Assembly: GCA_022539475.1 (NCBI GenBank)
Contig: VCMS01000255.1
Coordinates: 33,831-97,830 of the forward strand
DNA: 64,000 bases
Direction: 5' to 3'
Origin: Gracilaria domingensis
Taxonomy: Eukaryota; Rhodophyta; Florideophyceae; Gracilariales; Gracilariaceae
The translations under genes and the position numbers were made by a program. Each line of letters starts with the position of its first letter. Position 1 is the stretch's first letter. Under the pieces are notes generated by a model. It saw nothing but the letters and a program-made list of their open reading frames with translations, was not told where the DNA came from and made no database searches. Shown piece by piece: positions 1 through 11,456 of this stretch.

Positions 1-720
1 AGTTGAAGGAAGCGGAGGAGAACATACTGCGTCTTGACGAAAATGGTGTACCGAACACTTCATGGTGGAGAAAAGCCCCATTTGTTCGTCTAAAGTACTC
101 CAATGCGGACAATGTCGAGGATATGCCGACGGAAGATCAAGACTTGTTCTTCCGAAACCGTGTCGGGGTACAAGTGCTGAAGGAGTTTATTGGGTATGAT
201 GTGGAAGACAAGGATACGGGCACCTTTTAGATGGCACAATACTGTTGCTCGCACGTTTGGACGCTTGGGTGTTGACGGTTGTGAGCCTTCTAAGTACGGA
301 TGTGTCAAGGGGTGGCCAGAGACAGAAACTGTTTACAAAGAAGTTTGCTGAACTGCTACCTCTGTGTTTAAAGAATGTTCTGGGGGATGTTAGGCAACAT
401 GTCTTGAGGACCAATTCCAGCGAGTTTCATAATTTTGGAACGACAACGGAAGATTGGACTAAGGTTCTGGTAATGACATGAGAGAGGCTACATTTGGATA
501 TCGAATGCCGTCGAACGGAAGACTTTACCTCACTGTGAAAGAACAATTTTTTATGACAGTGTGAGCCGAAGATTGGGGTCTATTAGCGATTGCTTCGTTG
601 GTGAATGCGAGGAAGGGGATATGGAGTTCAAGGAAATGGACATGAACGATTTCGGATTAACACGGGATCACAAGAAAAGGCACCACAAGGTGAACATGTA
701 GAAGATGGAGCCCTTAATGT
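1..720 (+). pseudogene. unidentified decayed coding-like sequence
   Basis: The first 230 bases keep an open frame of about 75 codons on the plus strand, acidic and Asn/Asp-rich, with no ATG at the left end, so it may begin outside the window. Coding-like peptide continues in other frames: 237-350 reads sensibly in a shifted frame, and 590-700 again. This suggests a gene broken by small indels. I recognise no family. It lies downstream of the Plavaka-like transposase on the opposite strand and may be part of the same element or an older insertion. Confidence 0.25.
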
Positions 721-911
721 TTAAGGCTGTACAAGATCAACGTGCTCAGTTGGTCCTTCATCTGAATCATGATAGAATCGATTGATGTAGAATCGGTGTT
801 GGAACCATTGAAGTGGAGGACAAAAAGGTGGAGCAGGGTAGTTTGATCGAACAACATGGACAGTTCCCTGTAGTGCAGAAGCCGGAACCATCCCGTACCA
901 AGGAGTTAACT

Positions 912-3900
912 CTACGATAGTCTCCGCTTTGGAATGACGAGGGAACGGAAGAGTGTGGTTCTTTTCATCGTTTGTAGCCCACCGTAAGATATGCATTTCA
1001 ATATGTGGTCGATGTTTGTTGCGGGGGGTAAAACCTCGAAATACCGGACGAATGCCACCTCTGGTGCGGTAAGTGCAGAATCAAGGAGAGATATTCGAAT
1101 CAGAGCGACTACCTGGGCAACCCAAGTCTCTGAATCTTCTCCGCTTACCAATACAGTGGAAAACTTTGGCTTTCTACTGGGACCAAATGCTGGAGAAGCG
1201 AAGACACGTTGGATGATGGGGTATTTGGGTCGTCCCAGCTTAAGTGCCTTAGAAGACGAATCGAAGTGTTCAAGAGTCGGAACGAAACCGCCTTTCACGA
1301 GGGCCGAATTCACCAGAGTTATCCTTGTCTTTTCTGGGAAGTATGTAATAGAGTGCTCATCCAGTGTTTCTTTCACGAGACTGAGGAAAGGAGGAAGGGC
1401 CTGTTCACCAATTTGATCAAGAATCGACCTTGTGTCCGTACTTGAGAACATTTCTCTAACAGCAGTCCATGTTTTTGAACTGGACATACTTGAAACACAA
1501 TGTTGAAGAGCTCGTAAAGTGAAAGAACGCCCTCTCATTGCAAACCGAGGAAGCTGTGTGGAAGTTCCTGGTAAACCTGCATTACGCTGGTAAGGAGTAT
1601 TGCCATTCCATTGCTTTCTAACATGTCCGTGCTCAATGGAGCGAATAGTCTCCTCCACAGCCGTTGCTGTTCTTCTGGACGTCTTTTTGTAGTGTCTTTT
1701 AAATAGCAGGTGTGCATGTTCGTATATGCCTGCGTCGTAATACTTGATACTTCCCAGACGGCGAATATCGTCCACGAGATGATCGAGAAGATGAAACTTC
1801 AGAGTTCCCAGTCTGGAGGGATGAAAATCCGCCAGAGTCTTTGTTGCGGAACGCTTGAAGGCTTCAATCTCCGAACTAAGACACAGGAGAGAGCTTTCAG
1901 TCCAATACGGGTCACGATTGTATCTGAATAAGGTCGAGAGCAAGTCCGAGTACTGAGAGAAAACGGTTGTGATTGGGGCAACGTCCTGTTCTCCACAGCA
2001 TATGTCAAAGAATGCTCCTATGAAGGGAAAGACCATGTCAAGTGCTTTGTAGTTTTTGGCCTCCAGCATTCCACGGAGACCGTCTTTCGTGAAGATACCA
2101 TTCAAAGATTTGCCTTTCTCCTGCGTGGAGAAATCGATATGTAAACCTTTGGCAGGAGAATCGCGTTCTATGGCAGCTAGAATTGCGTTTGCATGGTTGA
2201 GGAGTTGGGTGCGTATCGTTCGAAATGAACGCGATGCAGATGTTCCTAATGTGGTGCACAGGGTGTCTGACTGCAGTCTCTCGATTGTGGCCGTTTTTAT
2301 CAACTTTGAGATGCCGAGATGCAAGTTGTGTAATGGTTCGAATGAGAACAGACTGTATGGAGACAATCCCGGGATCATTCCAAGGCTTACGGAAGTTTCG
2401 AGGAACGAAGGAATGAGAGATATGGAATTTGAACGCATCAGAGTATCCGCTTGAGATCTCCTCTCCCTCGCACGACGTGGACGTCTTTCCGCCTCGTCTT
2501 TTTGTGCATGTTGCAAGATAGCTGTGTATGTCTTTCGGATGCTTTTCGTGTGCTTTTGAGAACGTCCGTTGAATGAGGTGGGAATAGGACTGCATAAAGA
2601 TGAGCGAGGGGCTTTGCATCTATGACACGGGCTTTCCGTTTTGGTGCCATGAAGAATAGACAGAATGTCCTTAGCCTCAGGAATATCCGCACAATAACTT
2701 GCAAGCAGAGGATGGCACACTCGACTTAGTTTGTCTTCGCCGATGAACTGAAAACCTTTCTGCGTGAGATTTAGAATGGGCTCCAGGACTTGACGAAGAG
2801 ATTCTTGAAGGATTTGCATCCTGGACTCGCGTAGAGACTTGCTAGAAACAAATGGCATTGCGTCTGCTTCAGATGCGGAAACCTCGATCAGTGTGGTAGG
2901 GAAGTATGCCACTACTGTGAGGTCATCACGGATACACTTACGGCGAAGCTCGTCGGAGAAGTTGAGAAATATGAGGTGAAGAGGATAGGCGGTAACCGAT
3001 GTTTGCTTTAGAGTTGTTGAAGACTTATCGGTGTATACCTGCAGAAGATCTACGAAAGATTCACTGTAACTTATTTCTTGGGAGTACCACACTATTCTAC
3101 TATCCAAAGAGCCCATGACCATTTCCTTAAGTTTTGAGGTGGCGTCTCTTGCGAGAGAGCCGGACATGGGGTGAGATATTTTCGTGGAGTGGGTCTGAGG
3201 TATAGGGTGGAAGAATGTGTTTTCGTTGTTAGCCAACTGGAGCTGTTTCACAAGTGTCTGAACGGGGTCTCTCGTGTAGAGGGTGGCGCTGAACTTACAT
3301 CCTTCTGGCGAGACAGTTCTGCGATTGAAACCGTCCTTTGAGGCGTATCGTTCGAAAATGGCCTTCTTCAGTTCTGTACAGCGCTTGGAACTTGTTATGG
3401 TCTCGTTGAATCGCTTTTGCGAGAATCGCGGGTCCCGAAGTAGCCCAATTAGCTCGTCCGCCTCACGATGACCAAGGTTGGAAGCTACTGAAGCCAGACA
3501 AACCGTGAGATAATCCATATGCAAATCACCGAGGGCCTCCTCAGAAGGCACTGGGCGGGAACTGCTTCCGTGTTCTCGCTCTAGTGATGCAGGACCCGGG
3601 GAAGGAGAAGCACAATGCGAAGTGTCCGGAATGGGAGGGGCGCAGGGAGTGGGGTCGACGATGTCCTCGGACACTGGAGGCTCGGGAAGGCGACAAGGGG
3701 CAGTGACCGTTTCGGAAGATGCGGGCGCGGGTGCGGAAAGCTTGAGACGCTTGCTTCTCCGAATGGGCAGCCTATTGTCGTCTTCCAGCGCTGCTTTCAG
3801 ACGAAACGGGCAATGGTTGACATGCTGTTGAAGGGATAAGACTCCTCGGCGAATAACGAAGGGGCACCCACGCTTCTTATGTGTACAGTAGTAGACCATG

Positions 3901-3995
3901 GGAAGAAGAACTGAACGAGAAACGACGACAAAGACTGCAAGGGAAGGGCGTCCGAAGGGAGAAGGAGGTCGAGCGACAGTCAAGATCGACGTCAT
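912..3995 (-). CDS. Plavaka-like (CACTA/CMC superfamily) DDE transposase
   Basis: An intact ORF of 1027 codons. Near the N-terminus is a C2H2/C2HC-like zinc finger (residues about 37-62, ending HVNHCPF), then a Pro/Ser-rich acidic linker. The core resembles fungal Plavaka transposases. It has a block around TDKSSTTLK...AYPLHLIFLNFSDELRRK, a segment with HPLLASYCADIPEAK followed by CxxC-type SPCHRCKAP, and FEPLHNLHLGI where Plavaka proteins have a conserved DLLH-like motif. A late TLKFHLLDHLVDDIRRLG then EHAHLLFKRHYKKTSRR matches the Plavaka KFHxxxHY...E..H..L..AY block. The start can be ATG 3995 or ATG 3899, the latter just before the zinc finger. Function (cut-and-paste transposition) is inferred from family resemblance. 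No frameshift is visible, so it may be recent. Terminal inverted repeats were not found. Confidence 0.7.
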   Translation of the reverse strand: MTSILTVARPPSPFGRPSLAVFVVVSRSVLLPMVYYCTHKKRGCPFVIRRGVLSLQQHVNHCPFRLKAALEDDNRLPIRRSKRLKLSAPAPASSETVTAPCRLPEPPVSEDIVDPTPCAPPIPDTSHCASPSPGPASLEREHGSSSRPVPSEEALGDLHMDYLTVCLASVASNLGHREADELIGLLRDPRFSQKRFNETITSSKRCTELKKAIFERYASKDGFNRRTVSPEGCKFSATLYTRDPVQTLVKQLQLANNENTFFHPIPQTHSTKISHPMSGSLARDATSKLKEMVMGSLDSRIVWYSQEISYSESFVDLLQVYTDKSSTTLKQTSVTAYPLHLIFLNFSDELRRKCIRDDLTVVAYFPTTLIEVSASEADAMPFVSSKSLRESRMQILQESLRQVLEPILNLTQKGFQFIGEDKLSRVCHPLLASYCADIPEAKDILSILHGTKTESPCHRCKAPRSSLCSPIPTSFNGRSQKHTKSIRKTYTAILQHAQKDEAERRPRRARERRSQADTLMRSNSISLIPSFLETSVSLGMIPGLSPYSLFSFEPLHNLHLGISKLIKTATIERLQSDTLCTTLGTSASRSFRTIRTQLLNHANAILAAIERDSPAKGLHIDFSTQEKGKSLNGIFTKDGLRGMLEAKNYKALDMVFPFIGAFFDICCGEQDVAPITTVFSQYSDLLSTLFRYNRDPYWTESSLLCLSSEIEAFKRSATKTLADFHPSRLGTLKFHLLDHLVDDIRRLGSIKYYDAGIYEHAHLLFKRHYKKTSRRTATAVEETIRSIEHGHVRKQWNGNTPYQRNAGLPGTSTQLPRFAMRGRSFTLRALQHCVSSMSSSKTWTAVREMFSSTDTRSILDQIGEQALPPFLSLVKETLDEHSITYFPEKTRITLVNSALVKGGFVPTLEHFDSSSKALKLGRPKYPIIQRVFASPAFGPSRKPKFSTVLVSGEDSETWVAQVVALIRISLLDSALTAPEVAFVRYFEVLPPATNIDHILKCISYGGLQTMKRTTLFRSLVIPKRRLS

Positions 3996-3999
3996 GCTG

Positions 4000-4739
4000 A
4001 GAACGGAGAATATATTTTGAGTTTAAATCACGTGCTTTCGTTCAAAAAGGAACGTAGGTACACGTCGACCTCAACACAAGGGTGTACTTCTCGTATTATC
4101 TACCACTGGTTATAAACCTGTGGTTTCGCAACGTTGTACGCTGTACACCTGTCCAATCTCGCACAGAAAAATAAATCTCTTCCCTCCGCCGCCGCCGCCG
4201 CGCCTCCGACGTCCGACCTTCCCTTACCGTCGTGATCCGTGCCATCCACATCCTCGCGTTATACTCTCCTCCGTCCTTCTTTTTTCCTCCCTGTACTTTA
4301 TGGAGGTTCCTTAAAGTAGAGGGCGGAAAAAAGTAGGACGGAGTCATCCGTATCTCACGGATGTATTCCGTGCAGTCTTTTCGTAGGTTCTCTTCCATAT
4401 TCTTCTATGTATCTTTGCTCTAAACTAACCCATCCTCACCACGTTTTTTCGCGCTATTCGACATGTAAACGGCAGAAAATAAGCTTTGGGTTACCGGGTT
4501 CCCGTTTTCAGCCTCCAACTCGTTCCATTTGTTCAACTACGTTCTGCTTACGATATGTTCCATCTTGTTCTACGTCTTGCTACTAACATTGACGTGATTG
4601 AAGGTAACCACTATTTGACGTGCGTCCTTTGTATTTCTTCCGACGTCCACAACGACTGTAAGTACGCAACCAGTTTCATTTCGTCTCTCAAGATCGATCT
4701 CTGACTGCTCGTGTAACCTATCACGCGGTATTGCCGATC
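4000..4739. other. intergenic, no gene recognised
   Basis: This is the upstream flank of the Plavaka-like gene. It contains a short pyrimidine-rich CCGCCG tract near 4190 and AT-rich sequence. Only short ORFs without coding character are present. Confidence 0.5.
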
Positions 4740-5190
4740 TTGGTTCACTTTGTTGCGCCATAGGCGTCTCTAGCTTCTCGCATCTTGCGCTACTTTTGGT
4801 TTGTTGGCGATCTTGGTTCCGCCATAGACTCTTCTCTCTTCTCGCGTCTTGCGCTGCTTTTGGTGTATTGGAGATATTGGTTGATATTGGTTGACTGGCT
4901 CGGGCGATAGGTTCATCATTGGCAATCTTGGTTGACTAGGTTGCGCCATAGGATGGTCTCTCTCTTATCGCGTCTTGCGTTACTTTTGGTGCATTGGCGA
5001 TATGGTTTGACTTGGTTGCCTCATAGACTCGCCTCTCTTCTCGCGCCTTACGTTGATCTTCTTGTATTGGCGATCTTGGTTGACTGGCTTGCGGGATAGT
5101 CGATTCTGGTACTTGGTTGCGACATAGGCTGCTCTCTCGTTTATCGCATTTTGCGGTATGTTTGCTGCATGGGTATTCTTGGTGTCGTTG
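4740..5190. repeat. degenerate tandem repeat, unit about 64 nt
   Basis: A diverged unit recurs with starts near 4752, 4816, 4939, 5014 and 5115. Each copy reads roughly GTTGCGCCATAG, then a CT-rich block, TCTTCTCGCGTCTTGCG, TACTTTTGGT and TATTGGCGATCTTG. Spacing varies from about 64 to 110 nt. Subterminal repeats of this kind are common in CACTA-type elements, and the array lies on the 5' side of the Plavaka-like transposase, so it may be that element's subterminal region. This is inference. Confidence 0.65.
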
Positions 5191-5220
5191 CTTGTGAGTT
5201 CTCGCTTCGGGACCTTTCGC

Positions 5221-5295
5221 GTTTTACGATGAATGGATGATTGCTGGTCTAACCGATCATCGGTTAGATTACCAACAATCCATTCATCGTAAAGC
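5221..5295. repeat. imperfect 75-bp palindrome
   Basis: Left arm TTTACGATGAATGGAT...CTAACCGAT pairs with right arm ATCGGTTAG...ATCCATTCATCGTAAA, with a few mismatches, to give a stem of about 35 bp with almost no loop. It follows the tandem repeat directly and may be a transposon end, a folded-back copy or a hairpin. Confidence 0.7.
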
Positions 5296-5514
5296 GAGAA
5301 GGGATGATCCCTTTTCTTCTTCTTCTTCCTTTTGCGAGTTACTAGGTCCCTCGAATTTTCTAGCGCAACGTTTCTGTTTTGTTTTATCAATGGTACATTC
5401 CATCGCATTTCAAATGTATCCAACGGAGCATTGACTAACTTATGGATACTTTCTGCTTGCGTATACAGGTAAATGACTTTTGATGCGTACGTAGCTCACG
5501 AGTTGCAGGTGCAG

Positions 5515-5600
5515 GTTCCTCAAGTAGGGAACCATGCATCTGGGCATGGTTCCCTACATGAGGAACGGAGAGGATGAGGCGCTTCGCGCCTCATCCTCTC
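5515..5600. repeat. twin adjacent hairpins
   Basis: Two stem-loops lie back to back. The first has 23-nt arms (5515-5537 and 5544-5566) starting GTTCCTCAAGTAGGGAACC with one mismatch and a 6-nt loop. The second is perfect, with 15-nt arms (5568-5582 and 5586-5600) reading GAGAGGATGAGGCGC and a TTC loop. They are separated by one base. No gene is adjacent that would make this a simple terminator. Confidence 0.8.
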
Positions 5601-5912
5601 GGAGTGCGTATGTGTTCTACCGATACCGCACTTTGGTGCAGGTGCTGCCGCAGATTGCGCCTACACCCGATCCATCATGGGGAAATGGTACATGTAATAT
5701 AGCGAAGTAGTGGTTAGCAAAAGCGGTCGATAGAAGAATAGATACGAATAAAACGGTATGATTTCATAATGGGCATCATCTGTACTAGCACTAGTATTCC
5801 ATGCGTTGCAGGGTATCATTCCGCAGAAGGTATCGTGTAATGTGCACCTTAATGGAAACTGAACCTAGACTTCGCGAAATACAGTTCAGGTAGCCCTCGA
5901 CTAAAGAACTAG

Positions 5913-6968
5913 CACGAGTGGAAAACCCACCAGTATTTACTGCACAGCGATTCTGGACGACCCAAGCAATTATCTGCAGATTTTGAAATAATTGATCTCG
6001 ATATTTTTTCAAAAAATTTACTGGACGACCCTTGCCAATTTCTGGACGACCCTCGCCAAAAACTAGCATCTGCAAGAGACAGACGAGAAGAAGAAGGGGA
6101 GAATTCTGGTGATCTCGATGTAACGCAGGAACCAGACGCACTAAAGGCAAAGAATGCTGGAGCCCCAAACAAAGATCGCCAAAAACGTTTAGCTCCACAA
6201 ACACCAAGTCACCCTACGCCTGTAGTCCAACATGACGAAGAAGAAGACAATATAGAACCCGCTACGAAGAGTAAGAAGAAAAAGGGAAGAACAGCCAACG
6301 CCATAAACTACACAATAGGGGACGTAAATGTTCTGTTAGATATCATCGAAGAACATGAACCAACGGGCATGAATGGTTGGGCATTGGTCTACCGCGATTA
6401 CAATAGATACGCGTACCAGAATGAAAGACCAAGAAGACAATCAGAGGCACTCAAAAAGAAGTATGATAAACTTCAGTACTACCAGAAGCGAACGGGCGAC
6501 CTCACATGTCCTGATTACGTTCGACGTGCGAAAAACATACAGAAAGAAATCCTTTCGAAAATGGTTTGTCAAACATACAACTCAAATCTCGAGGAACACA
6601 TCGGCCTCTCTGTCTTAGAGAATGAGGCTGTTGAAGGAGCTTCGGACGAACAAAACGTTGACGACAATCGTGAGCATAATGTTATTGTGAGTACGAGAAA
6701 GCGACCACTTAACAGACCATCTTACATTTCCCGCTCGAAGCGACGTGAGCTCGAGCTCCAAGACACAATGAAAGACCTGGCAAAAAGTATGAAAGAATTA
6801 TACGACGTCCAGACCCGTCGTGAAAAACAACAGTTAGCGGTGAGAGGCAGAGATATGGATTCGTTGGTAAAGGAGGTGGTCGAGCAGAGTCGATATACTA
6901 TTCAAGCAATTGTCACCTCGTCGATTGAAGAAGCCATCAAACGTGTGATGGATAAATCCCACAATTGA
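5913..6968 (+). pseudogene. SANT/Myb-like DNA-binding protein of element A (5' incomplete)
   Basis: The frame is open from 5913 (after a TAG at 5910) to the stop at 6966, but the first ATG is at 6369, in the middle of the conserved domain. Homology with the copy B protein begins upstream of that ATG, at the Lys-rich KKKKGR segment (about 6270-6285) and NVLLDIIEEHEPTG. The SANT-like region has GWALVYRDYN, ALKKKYDKLQYYQKRTG and YVRRAKNIQKEILSKM. A charged helical C-terminus follows. In PIF/Harbinger elements such proteins help bring the transposase to DNA. Either the first exon lies upstream and is spliced in, or this copy has lost its start. A CTGGACGACCC-type phrase occurs three times between 5950 and 6055. 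Confidence 0.6.
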
Positions 6969-7599
6969 GAGACGTGTAGCAAGACAGCTTCGCCACACCA
7001 CGCAGTGCAGAGAAAAGCAACCGAGTGCGAACAGAAAGGGAGCGGTAGAGCAGAGTGTCATGCGAGGATGCCAACTGAGTCTTGACTTTCGATGTTGGCT
7101 TTGATGCGTAAATTGAACCATCTGCTTAGCATCGACAGCTCTTCTTCACGGAGGTGAGCAGTGCAGTGGTGAACTCCAAAAAGGAGGCGACGGGGCCTTG
7201 CGGAGAGACCCGTGCCGCGAGCCAGGGTGGAGCTGTTGCGAATTTGCCTGTCGTCGGCTCATGAGGGGCAGGGGCAGAAACAGTCCTGCGAACAAAAGTA
7301 ACTCTCGGCGATGAATTATTTTACATGACTCACGCAGATGGGGCAGCGCAGGCACGCCTCGCTGCCGCAGACAAGAAACGGTTACAGCATGGCCCATGAG
7401 TTGCGTGAGCGTCGGGGCGAAAACGCGCGCGCGGCAAAGGCGCTCGGCGAGCGAGCTCAGAACCGAGCAAACGCACTCCGGAACATTCGGCGCCGTACGG
7501 TGCGCGAGGCGCCAATCGCGAGGTGCGGCGCCGAAATGGGTGACAAGCAGCTGTTGGAATCAAAATCTTAGATCCAGAACTCTGAAAGCGCGGGCGTCG
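6969..7599. other. left part of element A cargo, no gene recognised
   Basis: The sequence grows GC-rich from about 7150. A plus-strand frame at 7338-7571 is basic and helical-looking, but its assigned start is ATG within GC-rich DNA and it resembles no family I know. Confidence 0.4.
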
Positions 7600-8800
7600 C
7601 CGCGCTTTACATTGCCGCCGTACGCCGCGCCGCTCATCGCCGCAGCGCACCCCACCGCTCGTCGTCGCCGGGCCGGTCATCACCGCCACGTCTCTCATCG
7701 CTGCCGTACGGCGCATCGCCCAACGCCTCAGCGCGCCACGCCGCTCATTTCCGACATGCGCCGCGGCGCTCATCGCCGCAGTGCCCCCGGGCGCTCATCG
7801 TAGTACCGCCGATCTTAGTCGCCCTGCCGCTCGTGGCCGCTGTGCGCGGCGTGGATGAACGCCTCCGCCTTCCGCGCCAGAGATCGCATCCGCGCGCCCT
7901 GCCTCTCCTCGTCACCGAGCCACTCACCACCGCCGTACGCCGCGACGTTGATCACCGCCGCGCCGCTCATCGGCGCAGCACTCTGCACCGCTCATCGCAA
8001 CCGAGCCGCTCACCGCCTCCGTTCGCCACGTCTCTGATCGCCGTCACGACTCTCACCGCCGCCGCACGAGGCACCGCTCATTTGCATTGTACGCCGCGCC
8101 ATTCACCGCCGCCGTACGCCACGTCACTCATCGCCGCCGTGCCGCTCATCGGTGAAGCACTCCGCACTGCTCATCGCCACCGTACGCCCCGCCGCTCACC
8201 GCGGTCACGGGCCTTGCCACTCATGGCCGGCGTGCAGCTCTTCGCCGCCGCGCCGCTCATCGTCGCCGTACGCCGCCTCGCTGATCGCCGTTGCGCCTCT
8301 CAACGCCGCCGCACAATGCACCGTTCATTCCCACCGTACCCCGCGCCACTCATCGCAGCCGCGCGCCTTGCTCTTCATCGCCGGCGCGCCTTTCAGCGTA
8401 ACCGTACGCCGCCTCTCTGATCGCTGCCGCGCCGTTCATCGTCGCCGTACGCTGCCTCCGTGATTGCCGCTGCGCCGTTCGTCGTCGCCGCGTGCCGATG
8501 GTGCTCATTGTCGCCGCGCCGCTCATCGCCGGCGATTGCCGCCACGCCACTCACCGCCACCGTACGCAGCTCCACTCATCGCCGCCGCGCGCCTGGCAGC
8601 TCATCGCCGCCACGCCACACGTCGCCGCTGCGCCGCTCATAGCTGCCGTACGCGGCGTCGCTGATCGCCGCCGCGCCCCTCTCCTCCGCCGTTCGCTACA
8701 TCGCTGATCCCCGCCGCGCCGCTCATAGACGCAGCTCGTTGATGCCACAAATTGTCTCCGCGACGCTCATCGGCGCACGCAGATGCCGCTCATTGTCGCC
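7600..8800. repeat. GC-rich degenerate minisatellite in element A
   Basis: The words CGCCGCTCATCGCCG, CCGTACGCC and GCGCCGCTCATCG recur throughout at irregular spacing of roughly 20-50 nt. All six frames therefore stay open for long distances and give low-complexity Arg/Ala/His/Ser peptides. I treat these ORFs as artefacts of the repeat. Similar but not identical GC-rich repeat DNA lies inside element C (23.2-24.3 kb). Confidence 0.7.
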
Positions 8801-10015
8801 GCGTCGCCGATGAGGTGCCTACAGGAGTAAGTAATGTCGGAGGTAGTGGTGGTGGTGCTGGAATGGTAGGACAGGAGAGCACATACGGACGGCAACGAGA
8901 CAGCCTAGGGGGAGTGGGCAAGTGACGCAAGAAAGTGGGAGTACTCTCGTGCAGCATGCGTACCGTCGCCACAGCAGTCGCACCTCGGCATCACCCCCTC
9001 CCCCCACCGAGAGAAGGCGCAGAGCAGCATGCCTGGCAGCTGCATAGCGCTGTGCGCGATACGCAACTGAAACAAAGTGAGCACACGCCATCAGTGGTGC
9101 CACGAAGTGGTGCTGGAAGCGCTGTGGCGGCGGCGCTGCCATTGCACGCATCTCATGGGCGGTGGCGAGCGTCTGCTTCGGCGCATCAAGCAGCAATATG
9201 AGATGCGATGCGCACTAGGCAGCAGCGGCGCATCTTCACGCAGTGCATTCAACGGAAACGTGCCGCGCGGCGCTGGCAAGTGTGCCGATGGACGCCTTCC
9301 TGCTTTCCGTGCACTGCTACGCCACCTCCGTGACCGCTGCATCCTCATCGCGCACGCCGCAGCCCGCTGTGCATTGTAACAGAATCACAAACTGCTTATC
9401 TAGCTCCGGACGTTCGTTCTCACGGCGCGTTTGATGCGCGTCAGCCCTAACTCCGCACGTCGGTCGCGCATCGCGTCACCGACGCGATAACCGCAAGTGC
9501 CCCATTGAATCCAGCTTCGAAAGCGGAGATAACTCCATCTGCGCCGCAATTACCTCAGCGCGCAGTTACCGCTCCTCGACAAGTCGCTCGAACCGCACCT
9601 GTTGCGCTCCCTCGACACACTGCCTCCATCAGCGCACCCGCCGCGCGCCCCACCTGCCACCAAAGCGCATCGCGCCGCTGCTCGTCGCCACCCTTGGGGT
9701 CGTCTGCGGGCAGTGCGGCTTGTGATGGCGCATTTGCTGGTGCGGATGATGGTCGTGAGTCGGTTACAAAACCGCTTGGGGGCGTGCGCGGGCATGGCGC
9801 GAGCGCAGAGACCTTGTGAACAATTCTCAATGGAGACTACGCTGGACTAAGAAGCAAAAGAGGGAGACTGCTTCTGTGATGGTGCCGCGTTTGCCGCAGA
9901 TGTGGATGAGTAGCTCGCGGCGGTTCTCGCTGCGTGTGCAGACTGGATCGCTGTGGTTGATGAAGTCGATGTTGGTGTCGCCGTTGTGCGCACCGTAACT
10001 ATGGACGCAGATTGC
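8801..10015. other. right part of element A cargo, no gene recognised
   Basis: GC-rich mixed sequence. A plus frame at 9505-9819 encodes an Ala/Pro/Ser-rich stretch that starts at TTG rather than ATG. Other frames are short. It may be captured or decayed host DNA, but nothing is identifiable. Confidence 0.4.
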
Positions 10016-11281
10016 TTACCACCTTGGAACGGTACGGTACACGGACGCGATTTGGTTTAAGCCAGCTACCCTCGTCCTGTAGTTCACAAGACGACATGCA
10101 ACGTCCAGCAGTCGCCCGCGCTTGTAATGATCTCCAGGGAGCGTCCTTGTCAGCCGACGAAAAGGTCCTCTCAACCCACGAACACCCCACTCCGCGCTTT
10201 GTCTTTCACCAGGGTACATGCGTTGAAGCAGCAACTCAACTGCGACACACCCGTTAGACACTGGCAAGTCTTTCCACTCGTTCACTTTACGCGCCCGTAC
10301 CACTTTCCCTGTCCGTCGGTCGTTCACAAACGCACTGTCCCCGAGGATTGCATATCCAGGAGGTGTGTTGCAATCTAGTGCCAGTAAGGGCCAGTAAAGT
10401 CCAGATGCATACGCCAGGCGGCTACCATGCTAACTCCCGTGGAAATTCAGAGCTGCGTGTATGATCTCACCGTGAAAGTTCCATACGAGGAGATTCGTGG
10501 CTTCCAACCTTTGAGCCATTGCATTGTAAAACGCGTTCTGAGTTTGAGGATCAACGAAATCCGGGACAGGCACGCGCGCACCATCGCTGATCGCAAACAC
10601 ACCCCGCAACGCGTATCCGAACAACCTGTTCTTCCGAAGTAGCTCGCAAGACTCTTTCATTTCAACTTCTGTTGGCCATGTAATACGAAATTCGCTGTGT
10701 TCTCCGTCCATCACAACCGCTAACAACACCTCCATACTGTACTCTAACCACTGCGACATGGCCGAAGGAATTAATCCAAAGATCGGACAGAGACTACATT
10801 CAACATCACCACTTTTCATATACCACAGTGCAAGGCCGAGAAGATTTCCTGTTTCAAGCATTGGTTTTCTACCTCTCTTTGTTTGGACTTTACGAAAGGG
10901 AGAGCCGTTCAGAACCTGCTGGCGTTTCGCGGAAAACTATGGCACTAAATCTCGGAGAACCAATGATCGTGGGAAGCTAGTCGCGACGAGAAACTCGGTT
11001 TCTGAGCCATACTGAAGAAGATGGCGCCATGGGGTAGTGTGAAATTTGGGCCGCAGTAGACCTGAACGGTAGTACTTGACGGGCTTTGAACAACGTCTGA
11101 ACTTTCTTTGTATTTTTTCTCGTTTAAGTTTCTGTATTAATATCAGACAGTATAATTGCAGTATCAACGCGCACGATGTTAATAGGGAGGAAACGTCAGT
11201 GCTTGAAGCGTGAGCCATAGCGAGGGGTTGGAGAACGTACTTTGCGACAGAGTTGATGATATGCGATCGGTTGGTGAGCAT
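10016..11281 (-). pseudogene. DDE_Tnp_4 (PIF/Harbinger-like) transposase, copy A
   Basis: One reading frame runs from ATG 11281 to the stop at 10016, broken by two in-frame TAG codons near 10938 and 10431. Aligned with copy B, both TAGs fall where B has Trp (PPWFSD and GSWHDSR). Conserved catalytic blocks are FAISDGAR (first Asp), AILGDSAFVN (second Asp) and RQSAEWGVRGLRGPF (Glu). The family performs cut-and-paste transposition. Without the nonsense codons the protein would be about 420 residues. It converges with the SANT ORF at 5913-6968 across the cargo. Confidence 0.75.
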
Positions 11282-11456
11282 TGTCTTATTTTGTCATTGA
11301 CCACTTTTCGCTATCCAGAACTTCCCTTTCGGGAAAGGTTTGGTAATTTAATGGCGGCGTCCTTAATTGACCCCAATTAAATGTCAAAGCATAGAGTTAG
11401 ATTCAAATGCTTGGCTTCTTAGGGAAGCCATCTCCCAAACCCATATGTCGTAATGA
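11282..11456. other. junction between element A and the DIRS-like element
   Basis: A short AT-richer stretch with a small stem (CTTTC/GAAAG near 11330) and two ATTAA-containing words. It probably contains the right end of A and the 3' terminal repeat of the DIRS-like element, but I could not define either. Confidence 0.3.

Larger units (their letters stand above)
5913..11281. mobile_element. composite PIF/Harbinger-like element, copy A
   Basis: A SANT/Myb-like ORF (plus, ending 6968) and a DDE transposase ORF (minus, 11281-10016) face each other across about 3 kb of GC-rich cargo. Copy B at 17.0-23.0 kb has the same order and orientation with homologous proteins, which is the main reason to treat this as one unit. 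Terminal inverted repeats and target duplications were not identified, so the outer limits are only the ORF limits. Confidence 0.55.
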
